Below, piece by piece: positions 1 through 8,450 of a stretch of DNA of 37,820 nucleotides; the first letter of the stretch is position 1, and the number at the start of each line of letters is the position of its first letter. Both the position numbers and the translations under genes were made by a program. Below the pieces are notes generated by a model. It saw only the letters and a list, made by a program, of their open reading frames with translations. It did no database searches and was not told where the DNA came from. Origin of the DNA: Limosilactobacillus gastricus DSM 16045 (GTDB taxonomy: Bacteria; Bacillota; Bacilli; Lactobacillales; Lactobacillaceae); NCBI RefSeq assembly GCF_001434365.1, contig NZ_AZFN01000020.1:1-37820 (forward strand). The letters run 5' to 3'.

Positions 1-192
1 GCACTTAAGGATTCACTCGTCGAGGCACTGAGGGATTCACTTGTGGATGCACTTAAGGATTCACTGGTTGAGGCACTTAAGGACTCACTGGTCGAAGCAC
101 TTAGTGATTCACTGGTTGAGGCGCTTAAGGACTCACTCGTTGATGCGCTGAGCGATTCACTCGTGGATGTACTTAAGGACGTACTTGTTGAT
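1..192 (-). repeat. 24-bp tandem repeats encoding the adhesin SRR
   Basis: Eight head-to-tail 24-base units of the pattern GCACTTAAGGAYTCACTSGT plus four bases, with point differences, start at base 1 and probably continue beyond the edge. They encode the 8-residue serine-rich motif of the adhesin. The period is a multiple of three, so copy-number change would keep the frame. Confidence 0.85.
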
Positions 193-2444
193 TTACTTGT
201 ACTTGCGCTTTCGCTAGTACTAATACTTGCACTAGTCGAAGCACTCTCACTGAAGCTCGTCGAAGCACTGGTACTTGCACTATCACTAGCAATAGTCTCA
301 GATAAACTCTTAAGAGCTTCACTTAATGATGTTGAAGCAGATTGGCTAGCCTCTGATATTGATTTCTGAAGACTTGAAAGAGAGATACTTGCCGATTCAG
401 AAGCTTCACTCAAACTAGTACTTTGATTACTTACCGATGTTGATGCTGATTCGCTGGCTTCAGAAATCGATTTCTGTTGATCACTGGTTAAGCTACCACC
501 ACCGGTTGATAAGGAGGCTGAAATTACAAGCGAATTAGACTTGCTCTTTGAAGCACTTTCGGAAGCACTCTTTACTTGACTGATTAAACTTGCAGCACTA
601 GTGGAAGCACTCGAATTCAATTCAGAATCCGACTTGCTGGCGTTTGATTCACTGACGTTCAAACTAGTCGAATTCTCTTCGCTAATCGACTTAACCCGTG
701 ATTCATTTGTCGAAGTAGCACTAGCTTGGCTGGCTAAATCACTAGCACTCTTAATCTGGCTCTCAACCTCACTGCGGTAGTTCGATGTGCTGTAAGAAGT
801 AGTGTGAAGGAACGAGGTCGAGATCGATTCACTGTTCTCCTTAGAGGTACTTAAACTTTCGGAATCTGACTTGCTTGCTGAAGTGCTCTCGCTCTCTGCT
901 TTACTCTTTGAAGTACTCTTAGAGGCGCTAGTACTCTCACTTTCTGATACAACTTGAGTAGTATTAATCCCATTAATTGTATATCCTGAAATGGCAGTTA
1001 GTGAATTACTATCTGGTTGCGCATAAGTTACCGTTCTATTATTCGGTCTAACTAATGTGGAACCAGCTTCATAGGTATAGTGTCCATTCCCCTCTGGTGA
1101 AGTAGCTACCGTCCCAATAATTGAGATCTGAATATTAGAAAGACCTGCTAAATCACCACTATAACTGGTAGTAAATTTGATGGTCGCTGCATCACTTAGT
1201 GTGGTAGCTACATTTGTGTAATATTGTCTACCATATACAGGTTCTGTACTACCAGAGAAAGTTGTCCCTTGTGAAGTTACATAACCTTTAACTTGATCAA
1301 ATGTTAGATTACTTGCGCTAATATCATTAATAGTTACGTTTGTGGGATTGCTCAATCCGGTATTGGTATTAACTGCAATATAAAAACTATCATACACCGT
1401 CGGGTTGACAGATTTTGAAAGCCATCCGTTCGTATAATCCGTCGTAGCAAGATTTGGATTATATACTGCCGTCCATTCAATGGTATGAGTTGTTGGATTA
1501 TATACTGCCGTAAGCGAAGTAATTAATTGGACTTGATAACTGCTAGTGCGAACTGTTGAGGTAGCTTTAAGATTGTCTGTTGATTTAGCAAATTGTAAAT
1601 CATCTTGCGTAAAGGTATAGGTAGTCGTCCCATCAGAACTCGTATTGGTGGTGACTAACTTCATACTCCGCAAAATGCGATTAATTTGCGTTTGCGTTAA
1701 TGAGGAACTGGTATTGGCAATGGTTGCTGTAGCCACCGCCGTTCCAGCGGTCGTATTTACATCAGTAACCGTCGCTTCAAGCTCACTGTTGCTGGCAGCA
1801 ATAGTAGAACCAGTTGAAGCTTCTTCAGTAGATGCATCTGATGCCGTGCTAGTGGCTGCTTCAGTCGTACTATTCGTGCTAGTAGTTGAAGTATCACCAG
1901 TTGACTTTTCATCACTCGTGGAAGAAGTGCTAGTCTTAGCCTTTGAATCCGAAGTGGAAACCGACGTCGAAACACTCTCACTCTTACTTTCACTAATCGA
2001 AGTACTTTCACTGGCCGACTTAGACGCACTCACCGATTCATCTGACGATGACGTACTTGTAGCAGAAGTGGAAGTGGTAGATCCAGAAGCCAAATTAACC
2101 GTATCAGCATTAGCCAAGGTACTTTCACTAGTAGTAGAAGTTACCGCACTAGTTGCAGTCGTATCGGCAAAAGCCGTTTGTTGCATCGCATAGGCACCAC
2201 CAGTTATTGCCCCCACGGCTGCAATCCCTTTGATTAACTCCTTACTCTTAGCCGATAAACCACTTTGAATCTCCGTCGTATCAGCTTTTACCTCTTGTGA
2301 AGCATCTTTACCCAGCACCCGTAATAAGGCGATCCGTGATAGCAAGGCACTAACCCATTGCTTCCCGGATTTATACATTTTGACCCGTGAATCCCGACTT
2401 GTTTCTTCATATTTACCGAAGTACCGATCACGCTTCTTATTCAT
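1..2444 (-). CDS. Serine-rich repeat surface adhesin, N-terminal part (cut by window edge)
   Basis: Reading the minus strand from ATG 2444 gives 814 uninterrupted codons to the left edge; the stop lies outside. GGAGG sits 6 bases before this ATG; an ATG two codons upstream abuts the SD and is less likely. Residues 22-30 (KMYKSGKQW) match the KxYKxGKxW signal motif of serine-rich repeat glycoproteins. A hydrophobic stretch follows at about 70-93, with likely cleavage after AFA-93. A Ser/Thr-rich region (about 94-230) leads to a non-repetitive, presumed ligand-binding domain (about 235-497), then a second Ser-rich region that ends in 8-residue S-E-S-L-S-A-S-T repeats. In this family such proteins are O-glycosylated, exported by SecA2/SecY2 and LPxTG-anchored. 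None of those partners, nor the anchor, is in the window. The ligand is unknown. Confidence 0.9.
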   Translation of the reverse strand, partial: MNKKRDRYFGKYEETSRDSRVKMYKSGKQWVSALLSRIALLRVLGKDASQEVKADTTEIQSGLSAKSKELIKGIAAVGAITGGAYAMQQTAFADTTATSAVTSTTSESTLANADTVNLASGSTTSTSATSTSSSDESVSASKSASESTSISESKSESVSTSVSTSDSKAKTSTSSTSDEKSTGDTSTTSTNSTTEAATSTASDASTEEASTGSTIAASNSELEATVTDVNTTAGTAVATATIANTSSSLTQTQINRILRSMKLVTTNTSSDGTTTYTFTQDDLQFAKSTDNLKATSTVRTSSYQVQLITSLTAVYNPTTHTIEWTAVYNPNLATTDYTNGWLSKSVNPTVYDSFYIAVNTNTGLSNPTNVTINDISASNLTFDQVKGYVTSQGTTFSGSTEPVYGRQYYTNVATTLSDAATIKFTTSYSGDLAGLSNIQISIIGTVATSPEGNGHYTYEAGSTLVRPNNRTVTYAQPDSNSLTAISGYTINGINTTQVVSESESTSASKSTSKSKAESESTSASKSDSESLSTSKENSESISTSFLHTTSYSTSNYRSEVESQIKSASDLASQASATSTNESRVKSISEENSTSLNVSESNASKSDSELNSSASTSAASLISQVKSASESASKSKSNSLVISASLSTGGGSLTSDQQKSISEASESASTSVSNQSTSLSEASESASISLSSLQKSISEASQSASTSLSEALKSLSETIASDSASTSASTSFSESASTSASISTSESASTSKSTSTSLSTSTSESLSASTSESLSASTSESLSASTSESLSASTSESLSASTSESLSASTSESLS

Positions 2445-2528
2445 ACGCATCCTCCATCTCGTCTTTAATCCCTATCTCTATTTCTTTATTAGATGTATAT
2501 TAAGATATAGATAGAATGTATGATGAAG

Positions 2529-2557
2529 ATATTACTAAGCTTCCGTGATGAATTCAA
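2529..2557 (-). promoter_or_regulatory. Candidate promoter of the adhesin gene
   Basis: On the minus strand TTGAAT (2552-2557) and TAATAT (2529-2534) are separated by 17 bases. This would give a 5' UTR of roughly 80 bases before ATG 2444. It is a hexamer match only, in AT-rich DNA. Confidence 0.4.
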
Positions 2558-2822
2558 GCCGATTTGGGTTAGTTTATCGGTCGATATATCTAAAATAATT
2601 AAAATAATTTATAAAAAATTTAGATTCAATCTAAGCTTCACGTAAAAACGTTCGGAAAACGTCCTGTGTTATTTTTAAAAAGCCCAATTTAACAGTATTT
2701 CCAATGGTCAACTAATCATAGGTTATATACATTGATATACATGAAGAAAATTTGTCCATTTTTTTGTTTATATCCAATATATAAATATATTTATATATTT
2801 TACGATGATGTTTCTCTATATA

Positions 2823-2861
2823 AAAGAGCGCCATCTAGAACTTGGCTAGATAACGCTCTTT
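2823..2861 (-). terminator. Terminator of the RNase J gene
   Basis: On the minus strand, just after the stop, AAAGAGCG pairs with CGCTCTTT and the inner ATCTAG with CTAGAT around a short loop, followed by TTATAT. The T-run is short but the stem is strong. Confidence 0.75.
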
Positions 2862-2864
2862 ATA

Positions 2865-4646
2865 TTATTCAGCTGTCACCGGAGTTTCAGCTTTTGATTT
2901 ATCTTCCTGTTTTTTCGAATGGCCTTTTTTGTGGTGTTTACTCTTCCCACTATCACCATTAATAATTGTAACCATTGGAATAATAACAGGATGCCGTCCC
3001 GTCCGGTCATACAAAAGTTTTTGTAGCCGACTGACAATTGTCCGGTTTAAGATCCGCCGATCAATATTTTTATGATTCTTAAAGGTATTTAGAATTGCCC
3101 AGAAGACTTCGTGATTAGCTGCTCGAATCAAGTCTTGTGACTCATGCATGTAAACAAAACCACGCGATACAATATCTGGGCCCGCCACAATTTGGAAGTC
3201 CTTGAGATCAACTACCGCAATAGCGGTCACGACCCCCTCTTCCGATAACATCCGTCGTTCCCGAATTTCTGGATCCCCAACGGAATCGTTAACGTCGCGA
3301 CCATCAATATAAACATTGCCCATCGATTCAATATGATCAGCAATCCGCGCTGAGTCTTTTGTTAAAGCTAATACATCCCCATTTTCTAAAATAAAGGTGT
3401 TTTGCTTTGGTACCCCCGTTAATTGGGCTAACTCAGTATGGATCTTTTGCATCCGGTATTCACCGTGGACGGGAGCGAAGTATTTCGGCTTCATCAAGCG
3501 TAACATAATCTCTTCGTCCACTTGGCCACCGTGTCCCGACGTATGGATATTGTTCACATATCCGTGAACCACATTAGCCCCGGCTTCTTCCAAGCGGTTA
3601 ATCAAATTGTTCACACTCGTGGTGTTCCCCGGAATTGGACTACTGGAGAAGACCACGGTATCACCCGGTTGAATCGCAATTTGTCGATGCGTGCCATTGG
3701 CAATCCGACTTAAGGCCGCCATTGGTTCCCCTTGCGACCCCGTACACATAATCATCACCTGTTCCGGTGGATATGAGTTTAGCTCTGAAGGATCGATTAA
3801 GGCATCATCAGGGATTTTCAGATAACCTAATTCCCGACCGGCCACGATGGCATTTTCCATACTCCGACCAACGACAGCGATCTTCCGTCCTTGTCGAATA
3901 GCTTCATCACTAGCTTCCCGAAGTCGATAAACGTTAGAAGCAAAGGAGGCAAAAATGATCCGCCCCTTAATCCGTTGAAAGACTTTCCGCACGTGAATGT
4001 CAACCCACCGTTCAGACTTAGTAAATTCTGGTCGTTCGGCGTTGGTACTATCAGACGTCAGCAGCAATACCCCTTCTTCACCTAACTTAGCCATTTGTTG
4101 CATATTCGGGGCTGGTAAATTCCCGACTGGTGTTAAGTCAAACTTAAAGTCCCCCGTTTGAACAATCGTTCCTTGAGGAGTATGAACAGCAATCCCCAAG
4201 GTATCAGGAATTGAGTGCGTCGTTCGAAAGAAACTAACCCACAGCTTTTTAAAGTGAACTTCGGAAAATTCATCAACTTCATGAAATTCTGTTTCACGGA
4301 GTAAATGCTTTTCTTCCAGCTTCCCTTTAATTAACGAAATGGCAAAAGGACCCGAGTATATCGGTGCCTTCACCTTTTGCAAGAAGAAGGGCAAGCCCCC
4401 AATATGATCTTCATGACCGTGAGTAATAAAAATCCCTTTGATCTTGTCCTTATTTTCCACTAGGTAGTCATAATTTTGAATAACATAGTCGACCCCTAGT
4501 AAGTCGTCTTCAGGGAACAAGACCCCACAGTCAATAATGACGATTTCGTCTTGGAACTGAACCGCATACATATTCTTTCCAATTTCGCCTAATCCACCAA
4601 CTGCAAAGAAGGCAACTTCATTATTATTAATTTTTAGTTTACGCAT
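2865..4646 (-). CDS. rnj: Ribonuclease J
   Basis: Metallo-beta-lactamase/beta-CASP ribonuclease of RNA decay and processing, acting as an endonuclease and 5'-3' exonuclease in the cytoplasm. The metal-binding THGHEDH is at residues 75-81. The beta-CASP segment carries CTGSQGEPMAALSRIANGTH, and later HTSGHGGQ and PVHGEYRM are present, so the active site looks intact. Lactobacilli usually carry two RNase J proteins; no rpoY or rpsO neighbour is present, and the sequence resembles the second lineage as I remember it. The C-terminus is diverged from B. subtilis J1/J2 and ends in a lysine-rich tail of about 25 residues. The start is placed at MRKLKINNNE because AAAGG lies 5-7 bases before it; an in-frame ATG 13 codons upstream has no SD. 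It is monocistronic with its own terminator. Confidence 0.92.
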   Translation of the reverse strand: MRKLKINNNEVAFFAVGGLGEIGKNMYAVQFQDEIVIIDCGVLFPEDDLLGVDYVIQNYDYLVENKDKIKGIFITHGHEDHIGGLPFFLQKVKAPIYSGPFAISLIKGKLEEKHLLRETEFHEVDEFSEVHFKKLWVSFFRTTHSIPDTLGIAVHTPQGTIVQTGDFKFDLTPVGNLPAPNMQQMAKLGEEGVLLLTSDSTNAERPEFTKSERWVDIHVRKVFQRIKGRIIFASFASNVYRLREASDEAIRQGRKIAVVGRSMENAIVAGRELGYLKIPDDALIDPSELNSYPPEQVMIMCTGSQGEPMAALSRIANGTHRQIAIQPGDTVVFSSSPIPGNTTSVNNLINRLEEAGANVVHGYVNNIHTSGHGGQVDEEIMLRLMKPKYFAPVHGEYRMQKIHTELAQLTGVPKQNTFILENGDVLALTKDSARIADHIESMGNVYIDGRDVNDSVGDPEIRERRMLSEEGVVTAIAVVDLKDFQIVAGPDIVSRGFVYMHESQDLIRAANHEVFWAILNTFKNHKNIDRRILNRTIVSRLQKLLYDRTGRHPVIIPMVTIINGDSGKSKHHKKGHSKKQEDKSKAETPVTAE

Positions 4647-4891
4647 AATAACCTTTCTTTCCTTTAAGTATTCAGTTTTCATCAATTACATGATCACAAA
4701 ATGGAATGTAATCATTATTTATTCGTACAGACTAAACTATGTCTAATCTTATCATAAAGGCTCTGAAATGAGTAGTTTTATGAACACAATTTTCTGATTT
4801 AATTCGATCCAAATGCTTTACTATCAATGAACAAAAGGACTAGAATAGAAAGGTTAAATTTCAATCAACTTTTTAGAAAGAAGGCGTTTAA

Positions 4892-6370
4892 ATGCAGACA
4901 GATATTAACGGTCACTCCTACAATCGGACCCTTCTCGTCATCGTTTTGACCATCGGGACCTTTTGTAACTTTCTAACGGGGACCTTTTTAGCAACTGCTT
5001 ACCCTGCGATCATGCGTACTTTTGATATTTCGACTTCAACAGTACAATGGTTAACCACTAGTTTTATGCTGGTTAACGGGATTATGATCCCCGTTTCGGC
5101 TTGGTTAATCAATAAGTTAAACTCGCGCGTGATGTACATAGTGGCAGAATCATGTTTCCTCTTGGGAACCATCACCGCATTTGTCTCACCAAATTTCCAA
5201 ACCTTATTATTAGGACGAATTATTCAGTCAATTGGGGTCGGGGTTTCCATGCCCTTGCAACAAACCATCATGCTTTCAATTTTCCCGCCTAACAAACGGG
5301 GAGCTGCCATGGGAATCGTCGGGATGGCAACGGGACTAGCCCCAGCCATCGGGCCAACCTTATCAGGGCTGGTGGTTGATAACTTAAGTTGGCGGGATCT
5401 ATTTGGTTTTATGATCATTCCTGTCATTATCGTCATTGCCCTCGCCTTCTTTTTGATGCGACCAGTCCTTAAAACTCACCAACAACCATTGGATGTTTGG
5501 TCGGTGATCACCTCAACGGTCGGCTTTGGCGCTCTTCTCTACGGAGTTTCGGATGCCTCAAGCCGGGGTTGGACTGATCCTTTAGTGCTTAGTTTTATTA
5601 TCATCGGGCTGATTTTTATTGTCCTCTTTGTCAGAAGACAGTTCAAGCTTGAGGATCCTTTCCTGAAGATCTCGGTCTTTAAATATCCCGAATTTGCGTT
5701 AGCTTCTGTCATCTCTAGTGTCGCTAACCTCGCCATGATCGGGGTGGAAATGTTATTACCTTTATATATCCAAAATGTTCGCGGGGAAACCGCCTTCCAT
5801 TCTGGTTTAATGCTGCTACCGGGGGCTCTAATGATGGGAATCATGTCCCCAGTGACAGGACGGTTATTTGATCGTTTTGGGGCACGGTATTTGGCCTTAA
5901 CCGGCTTAACCCTTTTGTTAGTCGGGACGATTCCTTTCCTAACCTTAACCAATAAGACGCCGGTTATCTCCATTATTATTTTTTATGCCATTCGGATGTT
6001 CGGAGTCACGATGGTCTTTATGCCTGTCACGACCTCGGGGATGAACGTCTTGCCACTAACCGACATGTCGCATGGGACCGCGGTCAATAACACCTTCCGG
6101 CAAGCTCTGAGTTCGATTGGGACCGCGATCATGACAACAGTTTTAACGAACGTTACCAACCTTACTAAGCCAGCCCATAGCGTTTTAGTGAATACGCCAT
6201 TACTTTATCGGCACCAATACATTAACGCAACCATTAATGGGTTCCATGCTGCTTTTGCCACGGCGACCCTGTTTGCTTTGGTTGCTGCCGTCATGGCCTG
6301 TTTCTTGAAATCAGGTAACCGGACTCGCGATCTCAACCTTGATCAAATTAAACCGGAGGTGCACGATTAA
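4892..6370 (+). CDS. MFS multidrug efflux transporter, DHA2 (EmrB/QacA) type
   Basis: A 492-residue integral membrane protein with about 14 hydrophobic segments, the size and topology of the DHA2 drug:H+ antiporters. The motif-C-like sequence GMATGLAPAIGPTLSG near residues 150-165 marks an antiporter, and the segment after TM2 (INKLNSRVMYI) corresponds to motif A. Substrates cannot be read from the sequence. AGAAGG precedes the ATG by 7 bases. The stop overlaps the next start (TAATG), so the DUF4811 gene is translationally coupled. The divergent neighbour is rnj; TTTACT-18-TAGAAT upstream is a weak promoter candidate. Confidence 0.9.
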   Translation: MQTDINGHSYNRTLLVIVLTIGTFCNFLTGTFLATAYPAIMRTFDISTSTVQWLTTSFMLVNGIMIPVSAWLINKLNSRVMYIVAESCFLLGTITAFVSPNFQTLLLGRIIQSIGVGVSMPLQQTIMLSIFPPNKRGAAMGIVGMATGLAPAIGPTLSGLVVDNLSWRDLFGFMIIPVIIVIALAFFLMRPVLKTHQQPLDVWSVITSTVGFGALLYGVSDASSRGWTDPLVLSFIIIGLIFIVLFVRRQFKLEDPFLKISVFKYPEFALASVISSVANLAMIGVEMLLPLYIQNVRGETAFHSGLMLLPGALMMGIMSPVTGRLFDRFGARYLALTGLTLLLVGTIPFLTLTNKTPVISIIIFYAIRMFGVTMVFMPVTTSGMNVLPLTDMSHGTAVNNTFRQALSSIGTAIMTTVLTNVTNLTKPAHSVLVNTPLLYRHQYINATINGFHAAFATATLFALVAAVMACFLKSGNRTRDLNLDQIKPEVHD

Positions 6371-6894
6371 TGATTATTATTTTTACCATTATTTGGGCAC
6401 TAGGCTTTTATTGGTTCACCGCAGTTAAACAAACCATGCGCCACCATATTGCTTATGGGATCATCTGTTTAATCTTTTTAATCGCTAATGTGACCGCCTT
6501 CGTCTTACATGATAACTATCATTTGGGGATGACTACCCAGTCCAGTGTCCGCACCCAACAGTTATCCTCTCTAAGTCCACGTGCTAAGTTGCTCGCCTAC
6601 CGCTCTTTAGGGAATGGGAAAGAAAAGGTCTACGTATATAAGACGACAACCAAAGATAAAACTCAACACACTAAGGCCGATACTAACGCCACCACAAAGG
6701 TTTCGATTACTTCGACCAAGCCGCAAGTCAAAGTCACGACGATCAAATATCGTTATGCAAACAAACTTAGTCAATGGATGTTTGGCATTCTGAGTACTGA
6801 TAACGAGACCAAATCCACTAATTATCACTTCTATGTCAACACTGACTGGTTAGTGCTTAGCACCAATCAATTACAACAAATGACACAACAATAA
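6370..6894 (+). CDS. DUF4811 family membrane protein, partner of the MFS transporter
   Basis: A 174-residue protein with two N-terminal hydrophobic segments (about residues 2-20 and 27-46), then a basic, Thr/Lys-rich soluble part with a KVTTIKYRYAN stretch. I recognise it as the DUF4811 family, which in lactobacilli typically follows a DHA2 MFS transporter; the one-base overlap here agrees. The biochemical role is unknown; an accessory or regulatory role for the transporter is inference from linkage. The C-terminal domain would face outside if both helices span the membrane. Confidence 0.8.
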   Translation: MIIIFTIIWALGFYWFTAVKQTMRHHIAYGIICLIFLIANVTAFVLHDNYHLGMTTQSSVRTQQLSSLSPRAKLLAYRSLGNGKEKVYVYKTTTKDKTQHTKADTNATTKVSITSTKPQVKVTTIKYRYANKLSQWMFGILSTDNETKSTNYHFYVNTDWLVLSTNQLQQMTQQ

Positions 6895-6907
6895 GTCATC
6901 ATCTTAG

Positions 6908-6938
6908 GTCCTAGTTCGAAAGAGCTGGGACTTTTTTT
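6908..6938 (+). terminator. Terminator of the MFS-DUF4811 operon
   Basis: GTCCTAGTTC-GAAA-GAGCTGGGAC forms a 10-bp stem including G-T pairs with a GAAA loop, followed by seven T. It lies 13 bases past the DUF4811 stop. Confidence 0.9.
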
Positions 6939-6952
6939 ACGGCTAATATACA

Positions 6953-6980
6953 TTGACAAGTTTAAATTGCTTTTTATAAT
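6953..6980 (+). promoter_or_regulatory. Sucrose operon promoter, perfect hexamers
   Basis: TTGACA (6953-6958) and TATAAT (6975-6980) are both full consensus, spaced 16 bases. Transcription would start near 6987, inside the adjacent palindrome. Such a strong promoter implies tight control by a repressor. Confidence 0.85.
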
Positions 6981-6985
6981 TCAAA

Positions 6986-7001
6986 TTGTAAACGTTTACA
7001 A
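6986..7001. promoter_or_regulatory. LacI-family operator palindrome
   Basis: TTGTAAACGTTTACAA is a perfect 16-bp palindrome with a central CG, the classic shape of LacI/GalR-family sites (ScrR/SacR type) and close to a cre. It covers the predicted +1 of the promoter at 6953-6980, so a bound repressor would block initiation. No LacI-family gene is in the window, so the regulator is encoded elsewhere. Confidence 0.75.
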
Positions 7002-7019
7002 AACGAAAGGAGGCAACTT

Positions 7020-8438
7020 ATGTCACTTGAAAAAGCTAAAGAATCGATCACTATCACCAATACTCGTTACCGTCAGCATTATCATCTACAAACTCCTGGT
7101 GGCTGGCTTAACGACCCCAATGGTCTTTGTTACTTCCAAGGTTATTATCATGTCTTCTATCAATATCATCCCTATTCTGCCGAATGGGGACCGATGCATT
7201 GGGGACATGCCCGGAGTCAGGATTTACTACATTGGGAAGAATTACCAATTGCCCTAACCCCCGGTGATCCAGAAGATACTGGTGGCTGCTTTTCCGGTTC
7301 GGCCATCGTTAAAGATAATCGTCTCTATCTAATTTACACTGGTCACCATTATTATGATGATGGTGATCAAGATCACTTCTGGGAAAATCAAAATGTCGCT
7401 TATAGCGATGACGGGATTCACTTCACTAAATACGCAGGAAATCCGGTCATTGAGGTCCCTGATGATAATGGTCAAGATTTTCGTGATCCTAAAGTATGGG
7501 CTCATGATGGTCAATATTATTTAATTGTCGGTAGTCAAGCCCAATCAAGTCGAACTGGCCGCGTGCTTTTATATCAATCCGCAGACCTATTTAACTGGCA
7601 ATTACTAGGGCCAATTACCAACGCAAATTCGACCGATTCAGAAGGCTTTATGTGGGAATGTCCTGATCTCTTCCACCTGAATGGCCAAGATATCCTTGTC
7701 TTTTCCCCGATGGGGATTGCTCCTCAGGGGCATAATTTCTTAAATCTCAATCAGGTTGCTTCTGTAATGGGTAACTTAAATTATTCAACCCAAACTCTTA
7801 ACCGTGGGTCCCTTTTTGAAATTGATCATGGTCATAATTTTTATGCGCCCCAATCCTTTTTAGCTCCCGATGGTCGCCAAATGATGTATGGATGGATGAG
7901 TTCTTTTGACGATCCATATCCAGAACAAGCCGATGGTTGGTGTGGCTGTCTGACCGTTCCCCGTGAATACGTGATTAAAAACCATCACTTAGGAATGATC
8001 CCCGTCGCCGAACTAGCGCAATTGCGTCAACAGACCATCGTCTCTGAAACGCTCCAACTAAATCATCCGGTAACCATTGCATACAACGATGCCCAACATG
8101 CTGAATTAGACCTAACTTTAGAGCATCCTCAGAATTACCAATGGAGCTTCCGGAATCAAGATCAGGTCATCATGTCTTTAACTTTTGATCCTGCACAAAA
8201 TGAATTCACTTTAGATCGACCTCATCACGGTGGAAAACGTTATGTCACCATCACTCCGCAACCAACTCATCATCTTCAGATCATCATTGATACTAGTTCC
8301 GTAGAAATCTTTATTAATGATGGTGAAGCTTGTTTTACTGAACGCTATTATGTTGAAGAAGCGCCTAGTGTTATTTTATCCGCCCAAGAACCAACCAAGG
8401 CTCAACTGGCTGCTTATCAACTCGGCATTCCCGACTAG
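7020..8438 (+). CDS. GH32 sucrose/beta-fructosidase, probably acting on unphosphorylated sucrose
   Basis: A 472-residue glycoside hydrolase family 32 enzyme. WLNDPNG (29-35) holds the nucleophile Asp32, FRDPKVW the transition-state Asp and ECPDLF the acid/base Glu. There is no signal peptide, so it is cytoplasmic. By homology it would be called sucrose-6-phosphate hydrolase, but its operon partner 12 bases downstream is a CscB-like proton symporter that imports free sucrose. Hydrolysis of sucrose itself, or of short fructo-oligosaccharides, is therefore the better inference. AAAGGAGG lies 6 bases before the ATG. It is controlled by the promoter/operator at 6953-7001 and is only distantly similar to the second GH32 at 35047. 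Confidence 0.9.
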   Translation: MSLEKAKESITITNTRYRQHYHLQTPGGWLNDPNGLCYFQGYYHVFYQYHPYSAEWGPMHWGHARSQDLLHWEELPIALTPGDPEDTGGCFSGSAIVKDNRLYLIYTGHHYYDDGDQDHFWENQNVAYSDDGIHFTKYAGNPVIEVPDDNGQDFRDPKVWAHDGQYYLIVGSQAQSSRTGRVLLYQSADLFNWQLLGPITNANSTDSEGFMWECPDLFHLNGQDILVFSPMGIAPQGHNFLNLNQVASVMGNLNYSTQTLNRGSLFEIDHGHNFYAPQSFLAPDGRQMMYGWMSSFDDPYPEQADGWCGCLTVPREYVIKNHHLGMIPVAELAQLRQQTIVSETLQLNHPVTIAYNDAQHAELDLTLEHPQNYQWSFRNQDQVIMSLTFDPAQNEFTLDRPHHGGKRYVTITPQPTHHLQIIIDTSSVEIFINDGEACFTERYYVEEAPSVILSAQEPTKAQLAAYQLGIPD

Positions 8439-8450
8439 AGGTATCCGATT

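Larger units (their letters stand above)
2445..2864. other. AT-rich intergenic region, adhesin to RNase J
   Basis: About 420 bases without a credible gene. It holds the adhesin promoter candidate, an inverted repeat ACGTT-CGGAA-AACGT near 2648-2662 and the RNase J terminator at its right end. The only longer open frame here overlaps the 3' end of the RNase J gene antisense and has no SD or recognisable protein. Confidence 0.5.

Noticed and set aside
1-192. Short regular repeats resembling a CRISPR array
   Set aside because: Units are contiguous 24-mers with no spacers and encode a Ser-rich protein in frame.
43-2193. Open frames on plus (43-369, 1645-2193) and on minus in another frame (1757-2029)
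   Set aside because: They are repetitive shadows of the serine-rich adhesin reading frame and have no plausible start signals.
2732-2962. 76-codon open frame on plus
   Set aside because: It overlaps the RNase J 3' end and its terminator, has no SD and has composition like non-coding DNA.
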